This document shows, piece by piece, positions 37,820 through 45,900 of a stretch of 64,000 bases of DNA. The notes beneath the pieces were generated by a model. It was not told the origin of the DNA. It saw only the letters and a program-made list of their open reading frames with translations, and ran no database searches. Each line of letters opens with the position of its first letter. The first letter of the stretch is position 1. Source of the stretch: Pseudobutyrivibrio ruminis CF1b (GTDB lineage: Bacteria; Bacillota; Clostridia; Lachnospirales; Lachnospiraceae); the NCBI RefSeq assembly GCF_000424005.1, contig NZ_AUJB01000008.1, forward strand, positions 372,001-436,000, written 5' to 3'. Made by a program: the position numbers and the translations under genes.

Positions 37820-39234
37820 TAAATACAAAAGCTAAGGTGGGAGTTTTTTCAATTGCACTTGGAGCATACCTTCCACAGTTTCCAAGCTTAGTTCCAGAGT
37901 TTAATAAACAGTTTGAGAATTTCAAAGCGTCAATTCCTGACACAGTTGAAATCATTGATGGTGGTGTAGTTACCACAAAGGAGCAGTCACAGGCTGCAGG
38001 AGATTTGTTCAGGGCAGCAGATGTTGATTTAGTATTCATGCAGCTTCTTACTTATGCTACATCTTACAACATGCTTCCAGCAGTAAAGGATTTAGATGTA
38101 CCAGTTGTACTTGTAAATCTTCAGAAGCTTAAGGCTCTTGATTACGATACAGCCGGCACAGCAGAGTGGCTTGGTGAAGCATATGCATGTGGTGCAGTTG
38201 GTGAGATGGTAGCTGACTTAAATCGTTACGGAAAGCGCTCTGCTGTTATCACAGGTGTAGTAGAAGGCGGCGATGCAGCTGTTGCAAAGGAAATTGACCA
38301 GTGGTGTCGCGCAGCACAGTGTCGTAGAAGATTTAGAGAGACAAATCTTGCTCAGATTGGTCGTCCTTATCCTGGTATGATGGACCTTTATATTGATGAG
38401 TCAAATCTTTACAGAAGAATGCACGTATATACAAAGCAGTTCGATTGGGAGAAGATTTGGGCTATTGCAGATGATATTACAGATGAGGCTGCTATCAAGG
38501 CAAAGGCTGATGATATCATTGAGACCTTTGAGGTAGTTGGTGGTGTTGATGAAGAGAAGCTTCACGAGATGGCAAAGTACGTTGTTGCCTTCGAGCAGTG
38601 GGTTAAGGATGAGAAGCTTGGTTTTGTAGCATCTCACTACGATGGATTCGCAAAGGGGCAGGCAGGAGTTGTTGACAGTATTCTTATTCCAGCCTTCTCA
38701 ATGTTAATAAAGCAGGGCACAGCATGTGCTGTAGAAGGCGATATCAAGGTTGCCATGGCAATGAGTATCTTAAAGACAATTGCAGGCTCTGGTCAGCTTT
38801 CAGAGATGTACACAATTGATTTCAATGATGGAGTAACTCTCATAGGACACAGCGGTTCTGGTGATGCAGATTTCTCTCAGGCTAAGAAGCCTACTATGAA
38901 GATTGTAGATGTATTCCACGGCAAGACAGGTGGTGGATATCTTACACAGTTTTATCCACCAGAGGGAGATATTACATATCTTGCAATTACTCAGGATGGT
39001 GAAGGTCACTTCAAGTTCGTTTGTGCTGAGGGTGTAAATGTACCAGGAAAGATTCTTCAGAATGGTGACACAATGATGCGTACAGAGTTCGCAATTTCAC
39101 CAGCTGAGTTCGTAACAAAGTGGAGCGAGGCAGGTCCTACGCATCACTTTGCAGCGGCAATCGGTCGTCACATCGATGTAATTGAAAAGGTAGCAAAGAT
39201 TTTTGATGTACCAGTGGAAATCATCACAAGATAA
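37813..39234 (+). CDS. L-fucose/L-arabinose isomerase-like protein, probable rhamnose isomerase
   Basis: 473 residues of the FucI/AraA isomerase superfamily: N-terminal Rossmann-like domains (FMQLLTYATSYNMLP, VPVVLVNLQ), then conserved HYDGFAKGQAGVVDS, ACAVEGDIKVAMAM and GHSGSGD in the metal-binding C-terminal part. It lies between rhaB and rhaD, exactly where rhaA would be expected, and no RhaA-type gene is seen in the window. It therefore probably interconverts L-rhamnose and L-rhamnulose, although its family members are usually annotated for fucose or arabinose. Function is inferred from position. Start overlaps rhaB by 7 bases. Confidence 0.8.
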   Translation: MLVNTKAKVGVFSIALGAYLPQFPSLVPEFNKQFENFKASIPDTVEIIDGGVVTTKEQSQAAGDLFRAADVDLVFMQLLTYATSYNMLPAVKDLDVPVVLVNLQKLKALDYDTAGTAEWLGEAYACGAVGEMVADLNRYGKRSAVITGVVEGGDAAVAKEIDQWCRAAQCRRRFRETNLAQIGRPYPGMMDLYIDESNLYRRMHVYTKQFDWEKIWAIADDITDEAAIKAKADDIIETFEVVGGVDEEKLHEMAKYVVAFEQWVKDEKLGFVASHYDGFAKGQAGVVDSILIPAFSMLIKQGTACAVEGDIKVAMAMSILKTIAGSGQLSEMYTIDFNDGVTLIGHSGSGDADFSQAKKPTMKIVDVFHGKTGGGYLTQFYPPEGDITYLAITQDGEGHFKFVCAEGVNVPGKILQNGDTMMRTEFAISPAEFVTKWSEAGPTHHFAAAIGRHIDVIEKVAKIFDVPVEIITR

Positions 39235-39246
39235 GGAGATATAGAA

Positions 39247-40074
39247 ATGAAGATAACAGAAGTAAAGTTTGTAGAAGGTTTTATTAGAATGGCAAATGAT
39301 GGATGGGAGCAGGGCTGGCATGAGCGTAACGGCGGTAACCTCTCATATAGAATGAAGGATGAGGATGTTGCAGCTGTTAAGGAATTCCTTTCAGAAGATG
39401 GTGAGTGGAAGGAAATCGGCACAGAGGTTCCAGGTCTTGCAAATGAGTACTTCATGGTAACAGGTAGTGGAAAGTATTTCCGCAACGTTATCATTGATCC
39501 AGAGGATTCTATCGGTATCATCAAGGTAGATGAGACTGGTACAAAGTATCAGATTCAGTGGGGCTTCGTAAATGGTGGAAGACCAACATCAGAGCTTCCT
39601 TCACACCTTATGAATCTTGAAGTAAAGAAGCGTGTTACAAATGGTAAGTACAGAGTTGTTTACCACGCTCACACTACAAATACAATCGCTCTTACATTTG
39701 TACTTCCGCTTAAGGATGAGGTATTTACAAGAGAGCTTTGGGAGATGGCTACAGAGTGTCCAGTAGTATTCCCATCAGGAATTGGCGTTGTGGACTGGAT
39801 GGTTCCAGGCGGAAAGGATATTGCAGTAGCAACATCTAAGCTTATGGAGCAGTATGATGTAGCTATCTGGGCTCATCATGGTATGTTCGCATCAGGTGAA
39901 GATTTTGATCTTACATTTGGTCTTATGCACACTGTAGAAAAGGCTGCAGAGATTCTTGTAAAGGTCCTTTCTATTACACCTAACAAGCTTCAGACAATCA
40001 CACCAGATCAGTTTAGACACCTTGCAAATGATTTTAAGGTTGAGCTTCCTGAGAAGTTTTTATACGAAAAGTAA
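39247..40074 (+). CDS. rhaD: Rhamnulose-1-phosphate aldolase
   Basis: 275-residue class II aldolase cleaving rhamnulose-1-phosphate to dihydroxyacetone phosphate and L-lactaldehyde (EC 4.1.2.19). Family features: NGGNLSYR, VTGSGKYFRN, RPTSELPSHLMN (catalytic Glu), zinc histidines in VVYHAHTTNTIAL and in AIWAHHGMFASG. AAGGAG precedes the start. Lactaldehyde produced here is the substrate of the FucO-type reductase at 21727. Confidence 0.94.
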   Translation: MKITEVKFVEGFIRMANDGWEQGWHERNGGNLSYRMKDEDVAAVKEFLSEDGEWKEIGTEVPGLANEYFMVTGSGKYFRNVIIDPEDSIGIIKVDETGTKYQIQWGFVNGGRPTSELPSHLMNLEVKKRVTNGKYRVVYHAHTTNTIALTFVLPLKDEVFTRELWEMATECPVVFPSGIGVVDWMVPGGKDIAVATSKLMEQYDVAIWAHHGMFASGEDFDLTFGLMHTVEKAAEILVKVLSITPNKLQTITPDQFRHLANDFKVELPEKFLYEK

Positions 40075-40111
40075 AATGGTTCTAGATTAATAAAAAACAC
40101 TTTACAAAAGG

Positions 40112-40154
40112 ATACGCCTGTTGTACTCTAGATGAGTACAAAGGCGTATTTTTT
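40112..40154 (+). promoter_or_regulatory. glnA leader: AAAGGC hexaloop hairpin overlapping a terminator
   Basis: Terminator stem: atacgcct plus ttgtactc (40112-40128, one bulged G) pairs with gagtacaaaggcgtat (40134-40149), ending in six T (40149-40154). The 3' arm can instead fold as an AGTAC/GTATT stem with hexaloop AAAGGC (40135-40150). This is the same loop as in the gltB and asnB leaders, but on the opposite arm. No convincing -10/-35 pair was found between rhaD and this hairpin. Confidence 0.7.
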
Positions 40155-40218
40155 GAGCAATAGAAGGCTTAAAAAGTGCGCCATTTTTTTACATAAAAGG
40201 ATTTATCTAGGAGGGAAT

Positions 40219-41466
40219 ATGTCACAGTTTACAGTTGAAGATGTAATTGAGTTTATTGAAGAAAATGACGTTAAATTTATCCGTCTAGCATTTTGCGATT
40301 TATATGGTATTCAGAAGAATATTTCCATAATGCCTGGAGAGCTTCGTTCAGCTTTTGAAAAGGGAATTAATTTTGATTCCTTCCTTATAAATGGATATGA
40401 AAAAATCGAGAATCAGGATTTATTCTTAAAGCCAGATCCTGACACACTTCATATATTACCTTGGCGTCCACAGTCTGGCCGAGTAGTTAGATTATACTGC
40501 GATATCGTTCTTGCTGATGGCACACCATTTGCATACGACTATCGTCACTTTCTTAAGGAGACTTTAAAGGAGTGTGAGGCAGAGGGATTTAATACAAGAA
40601 TGGGATTAAAGTCTGAGTTCTATCTTTTCAAGACTGATGAAGATGACAATCCTACAAACATTCCATTTGATAATGGTAGTTATTTTGATGTTGCTCCTAA
40701 TGACAAGGGTGAAAATATTCGAAGAGAAATCTGTCTTACACTTGAGGAGATAGGTATCAAGCCACAGTCATCTCATCACGAGAGAGGACCAGGACAGAAT
40801 GAGATTGATTTCATGCCAGATGATGTACTTACAACAGCAGACAATTTTGTTACATATAAAAATGTAGTTGAAAACATTGCTGCAAGAAATGGTGTATATG
40901 CATCCTTTGATCCAATGCCACTTGAGGACAAGCCAGGAAACGGTCTTCATATTAAGATGGCTAATTATAAGAAGGGAGAGAATCTCCAGATTACAGATAA
41001 GGAATTTTCAGAGAGCTTTATAGCAGGAATTCTCAACAGAATGAGAGACATCACTCTCTTCCTTAACTGTAGAAAAGATTCGTATAACCGTTTTGGAATT
41101 ACTGAAGCACCAAAGTATATTACATGGTCTTCCCAGAACAATTCCAGACTTTTAAGAGTGCCTGAGATTAATGGTCACAGTGAGCATTTCATCTTACGTT
41201 CACCTGATTCATGTATTAATCCATATCTTGCAAGTGCTATTGTTATTCAGGCTGGCTTGGCAGGTGTTAGAAATAAAGAACAATTGCCACCACCTCTTGA
41301 TATTAATTCAAGATTATTAACGGAGGATAGAACAGCAAATTTGGCAACACTGCCTCTTACTATTGAGGATGCCATTGAATGTGCTTCGAATAGTGAATTT
41401 ATTAATAATTCCAATTTCAAGGATATTGCAACTCATTACATTGAGACAATTAAGAGCAGAGTTTAA
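40219..41466 (+). CDS. glnA: Glutamine synthetase, class I short form
   Basis: 415 residues, somewhat shorter than typical GSI-alpha (~440). Contains the N-terminal beta-grasp (RLAFCDLYGIQKN), KSEFYLF, the ammonium/glutamate site SSHHERGPGQNEIDF, GNGLHIKM and the NRFGITEAPKYITWS ATP/metal region. The in-frame start at 40132 lies inside the leader hairpin; ATG 40219 has AGGAGGG 5 bases upstream. A GlnR-type or adenylylation site was not recognised. Followed after 13 bases by the ANTAR regulator, making a two-gene unit. Confidence 0.92.
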   Translation: MSQFTVEDVIEFIEENDVKFIRLAFCDLYGIQKNISIMPGELRSAFEKGINFDSFLINGYEKIENQDLFLKPDPDTLHILPWRPQSGRVVRLYCDIVLADGTPFAYDYRHFLKETLKECEAEGFNTRMGLKSEFYLFKTDEDDNPTNIPFDNGSYFDVAPNDKGENIRREICLTLEEIGIKPQSSHHERGPGQNEIDFMPDDVLTTADNFVTYKNVVENIAARNGVYASFDPMPLEDKPGNGLHIKMANYKKGENLQITDKEFSESFIAGILNRMRDITLFLNCRKDSYNRFGITEAPKYITWSSQNNSRLLRVPEINGHSEHFILRSPDSCINPYLASAIVIQAGLAGVRNKEQLPPPLDINSRLLTEDRTANLATLPLTIEDAIECASNSEFINNSNFKDIATHYIETIKSRV

Positions 41467-41479
41467 GGAGTATTAATAA

Positions 41480-42043
41480 ATGGATAGGGCACTAATTGTG
41501 TGCGATAACGAAAAGGGAACTTCCTTTTACAAATCCTTCCTAAAAGAAAATGGCTATATTGACATAGTGGCAGTTACAAGTGGCCCTATGGCAAAGCGAG
41601 CTATTTTGGACTATGATTTTGAGATTTGCATTATTAATGGTCCTATAGGAGGAACCAGTGGAGAAGAACTTTCCATAGATATCGCTGAAAAGAATATGTG
41701 TCAGGTAATACTGTTTGTTAAGGCTGAGCGTTTGGAGGAGATTTCTGCCCAGGTAGAAGACTATGGCGTAATCACCGTAGGCAAGCCTATTAATAAGCAA
41801 CTCTTTTGGCAAGCGCTAAAGCTTGCGAAGGTTGCCCAAAGACGTATTAACATGGCACATAAAGAAAATGAAAAGCTTGAGAAAAAACTTGAGGATATGA
41901 AAGTTATTTCCAGAGCAAAAATACTCCTTATGGTGGAGAAAAATATCTCTGAGGAAGAGGCTCATAAGCTGATAGAAAAGCAGGCTATGGACCGAAGGAT
42001 GACCCGAATAGAAGTGGCCAGAGAGATAGTAAAAAATGCATAA
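41480..42043 (+). CDS. ANTAR-domain antiterminator with degenerate receiver
   Basis: 187 residues. N-terminal receiver-like domain (~1-120) in which the phospho-accepting Asp is replaced by Asn53 (EICIINGPIG) although the conserved Lys102 (VGKPI) remains; a coiled-coil linker (~122-142); and a C-terminal ANTAR domain (~143-187) with the pattern SRAKILLM...SEEEAHKLIEKQAMDRR...EVAREIV. ANTAR proteins such as AmiR, NasR and EutV bind hexaloop RNA hairpins and prevent termination. Encoded directly after glnA, it is the obvious candidate to bind the AAAGGC hairpins before gltB, asnB and glnA. Control by phosphorylation is unlikely; the signal is unknown. Confidence 0.88.
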   Translation: MDRALIVCDNEKGTSFYKSFLKENGYIDIVAVTSGPMAKRAILDYDFEICIINGPIGGTSGEELSIDIAEKNMCQVILFVKAERLEEISAQVEDYGVITVGKPINKQLFWQALKLAKVAQRRINMAHKENEKLEKKLEDMKVISRAKILLMVEKNISEEEAHKLIEKQAMDRRMTRIEVAREIVKNA

Positions 42044-42062
42044 AAATACATGATTATTTAAT

Positions 42063-42115
42063 AATAAATTCCTATATCGAAGTATAAAAAAAAACTATAT
42101 AGGAATTTATTTTAA
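42063..42115 (+). terminator. Terminator after glnA-ANTAR unit
   Basis: Perfect 15-base arms (42063-42077 and 42097-42111) around an A-rich loop, followed by tttt-containing sequence. Confidence 0.65.
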
Positions 42116-42202
42116 ACTTCTTGACTTTAACACTTGAAAGTGATATCAATTTAAATTAGTACTGTTTATTAAACATAGTTTTATTTTTTGAGTAGAGAAG
42201 AT

Positions 42203-42835
42203 ATGGCAAAAGTTGAATTTACTGAGGTTACAACAGATTCATTTGTAGGAAATAATTTAGACAAACAGGAACAGGATACCACAATCAATAAAGATGAGTT
42301 AGGTATATCTGAAGGTACAAATAGTGATGCTGTTGTGCATGCTTATATCGTATTTACGAATGACATTTCTATTGATGAAGGCATTGGTACTATTGAAGAA
42401 AAGGTTTGTAATGGTCAAACCCTTAAAGTTATCAGAAGAGATGATTCTGGCAATGCAGTAGTAGCTGTTATTTCACAGGCAGAAGCTAAATCAATTGAAC
42501 AGTTATCGCTAGTGTCATCTGTAAAGATTGATACAGGTGTAGAGACTACAAATACTGATAAAAAAAAAGATGCTACAAATGAAACAGTAGAGACAGCAAA
42601 TAAGACAGAAGAGAAGACAGATGAGAAGGTAGAAGCACAAGAAACAGAAGAGACATCAAATACTGATTCACAATCAGTTATAAGCAACGATATTACTTCA
42701 GAGACAACAACTGAAGTTCAGGACAACAATTTAGATACTAGTATTAAAACAGGGGTCACTTTTCCAATTGTAATAGCGGCACTTTTAGCTGTAGCTATTC
42801 TAATCGGAATTATTATAAAGAAAACCAATAGATAG
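42203..42835 (+). CDS. Tail-anchored acidic protein with possible protease-propeptide-like domain
   Basis: 210 residues. No N-terminal signal peptide, a ~75-residue folded-looking part (~33-108, AYIVFTND ... VVAVISQAEAKSIEQLSLVSSVKID), a long Thr/Glu/Asn low-complexity region (~110-175) and one C-terminal membrane helix (~183-204) ending KKTNR. The folded part loosely resembles the I9-type propeptide/inhibitor fold of subtilases, including the final valine-rich strand, and the next gene is a subtilase; this is inference. ATG 42203 is preferred to TTG 42188, though neither has a strong ribosome binding site. The lack of a signal peptide in front of a surface-like region suggests the N-terminus may be lost. 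Confidence 0.6.
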   Translation: MAKVEFTEVTTDSFVGNNLDKQEQDTTINKDELGISEGTNSDAVVHAYIVFTNDISIDEGIGTIEEKVCNGQTLKVIRRDDSGNAVVAVISQAEAKSIEQLSLVSSVKIDTGVETTNTDKKKDATNETVETANKTEEKTDEKVEAQETEETSNTDSQSVISNDITSETTTEVQDNNLDTSIKTGVTFPIVIAALLAVAILIGIIIKKTNR

Positions 42836-42839
42836 AAAT

Positions 42840-42876
42840 ACGTATCTGACTGTATAAGGTTGGGTACGTTTTTTTA
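42840..42876 (+). terminator. Terminator directly upstream of the subtilase gene
   Basis: Arms acgtatctgac (42840-42850) and gttgggtacgt (42859-42869) pair throughout with three G-U wobbles and run into a T-tract. Only 28 bases separate it from the subtilase start. Confidence 0.7.
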
Positions 42877-42904
42877 TAAATAATATTAAGGGAGGACTCA
42901 TTAT

Positions 42905-45900
42905 ATGAGAAGGAACTGGATACCTAAAAAGGTATTGTCTGTAATTCTGGCAGCCGCCATGACAATGTCGCCAGCACTTACAGCACTTGCTAGTCCAGTT
43001 GACGAGTCAGCAGAGGTAGCCGTCGAAGCAGCTGCTTCAGAGGAGGCTGTTGAAGCCGCTTCAGAAGAGTCAGATGAGGCCGAAGATGTTGAAGCATCAG
43101 AGGAAGAGACTGCAGAGGTTGAAGAGACATCAGATGCTGAGGAGCCACTGTTTGAGGAAGTAGATCCTCAAGAAGAAGGTCTTGTTGATCCTAAGGAAGC
43201 TATCGCAGGGGAGGAAGTTGAAGCACCTGTAGAAGCTCAGGATCCAGAAGAACAGACCAGAGTTATTATTGTTATGGAGGGCGACAGCGTCCTCGACAAG
43301 GGATTCGACACAGCAGATTTAGCAGACAACAAGGCTGCTATGAAGGCCGCTGATAAAATCGAAGCTCAGCAGGAGAATGAAGTAAAGAAAATCGAGAGAG
43401 AAGCTCTTGACGGAGAAGCTCTTGAGGTTAACTACAATTTCTCTATCTTAACAAATGCTATTTCAGCTGATGTAGCATTTAAGGACATTGAGGAGATTGA
43501 AAAGGTTGACGGAGTTGCAGCTGTATATGTAGCAGCACAGCATGACCCACAGGTAGAGGCAGAGCCTAATACAATCACTTCAGGTGACATGGTAGGCAGC
43601 TACAACACATGGACAGCTGGTTACACAGGAGCAGGAACAAGAATCGCTGTAATCGATACAGGTCTTGATATTGATCATCCATCTTTTGATGGCGGTGCAT
43701 TCGATGCTCACCTTAAGGAGACAGCAGAAGCTGCAAGCAAGACTGTAGCTGATTATGATCTTCTTGATAAGGAAGAAATTGATAACGTATTACCAAATCT
43801 TAATGCGTTCAAGAGAGATGCTGATATCACAGCAGATACTCTTTACAACAACGAGAAGGTAGCATTTGCATTTAACTATGTAGATTCAAACCTTGATATT
43901 ACACATGACAATGATGATGAGGGAGACCATGGTACACATGTAGCTGGTATTTCTCTTGCAAACACTTATGTACCAAGTGCAACTTCAGCAACAGGTTATG
44001 ATAAGCAGGCAGCAGGCGTTGTAGGTATCGCTCCAGATGCACAGCTTATTGTAATGAAGGTTTTCGGTACAAACGGTGGTGCATACACAGATGATTATAT
44101 GGCAGCTATTGAGGATGCAATTCTCCTTAAGGCTGATGCTGTAAACCTTTCACTTGGTTCTTCAGCTGCTGGTGAGTCATCTGATGTAGAAGGTTATATC
44201 AATGATATTTTCAAGAAGCTTGAAGGAACAAGTACTGTAGTTTCTATCTCAGCTGGTAACTCAGGTCGCTGGTCAGATAGCTCTCAGTATGGAGTAAACT
44301 TAAGCAAGGATGTAAACCTTGATACAGTTGGCTCACCAGGTTCATACTTCAATGCTCTTACAGTAGCTAGTGCTGTTAACTCAGGTTTAACATCTTTCTA
44401 TTTTGCTACTACAGATGATAAGCATGTATTCTTTGCAGATGGTTCAGATTCACTTGCACCACATTTCTATGAGCTTGATACAACAGCTGATCAGAGTGGT
44501 GTTGAGTATCCATTCGTATACTTTGATGGTATCGGTGAAGCTTCTGATTATGAAGGTGTAGATGTTAAGGATAAGGTAGTACTTGTATCTCGTGGTTCTA
44601 TCACATTTGCTCAGAAGCACATGAACGCAGCAGCAGCTGGTGCTAAGGCTTGTGTAATTTACAATAACCAGCCAGGTACAATCAGCATGACAATGCAGGG
44701 CTCTGATGCAACTATTCCAGTATGTTCTATCACACAGGCTGATGGACAGGCTGTAGCTGCAACAGGTAAGCAGGTCGCTGAGGGCGTTTACGAAGGAACA
44801 ATCAAGGTAACATCACTTCCTGAGACAGTAAGAGATGTTGCAGATGGTTACACAATGAGTGATTTCTCATCAGTTGGTGTTCCTGGTACACTTGATCTTA
44901 AGCCAGAGATTACAGCTCCTGGTGGAAATATCTTCTCAACAAGAGATAATGGTTCTTACGGACTTATGAGTGGTACTTCAATGGCTGCTCCATCAATCGC
45001 TGGTCAGAGTGCACTTGTTCAGCAGTACATTCGTGAGAATGATCTTGCAGAGTTAAATGGTGTTTCTGTACGTACACTTGCTCAGTCACTCCTTATGAGT
45101 ACAGCATCACCATTATATGAAGGAAATGACAGAGAAAACGGTCTTGAGTATTCTCCACGTGCACAGGGTGCAGGTCTTGCAAACGTTCAGGATGCTGTTT
45201 CATCACCTTCATATATCCTTGTTGGTGACAAGGAAGGAAATGATGGTAAGGTAAAGGCTGTTCTTGGTGATGATCCATCAAAGACAGGTTCTTACTCATT
45301 CGACTTTGACATTTACAACATGGAGGTTGAGCCACAGTACTATGTACTTGATTCAACAGTATTAACAGAGGAGCTTTATGATAAGCAGGGTACAACATAC
45401 TTCTCTGGCACATCACATAAGCTTAACCCAGCTGTAACACTTACAGCTGATGATACAAAGCTTGTATATGACCTTAACGATGATGGTAAGGTAAATGCAA
45501 AGGACCGCAAGGTTCTTCTTCAGGTAGTAAATGGTACAAAGTCAGTAGCAATTGTTGAGAGCAACGAAGAATACTTCGATTTCAACAAGGATGGCGTTGT
45601 AAATACAAAGGATGTTTACACCTTTGCTAAGGCAATCAAGGGTAACGCAGATGTAAATCTTGGCCTTGAAGTTGTTGAAGTTAAGGACAGCACAAAGATT
45701 TCTGTTAACATCAACCTTTCAGAGGAGGATAGACAGTATCTTGCAGGCTTCGAAAATGGTATGTATGTAGATGGATTCATCTATGTAAATGGTACTGTAG
45801 ATCTTTCAGTTCCATTCCTTGCTTTCTATGGAAGCTGGGCTGATTCTCCAATGTATGAAGACTTTGATTTCATGGAGTACTGGCACAATGAAGATTATGA

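Noticed and set aside
40132-40218. Upstream extension of glnA to 40132
   Set aside because: The extra 29 residues would be translated from the leader terminator, and a strong AGGAGGG site precedes ATG 40219.
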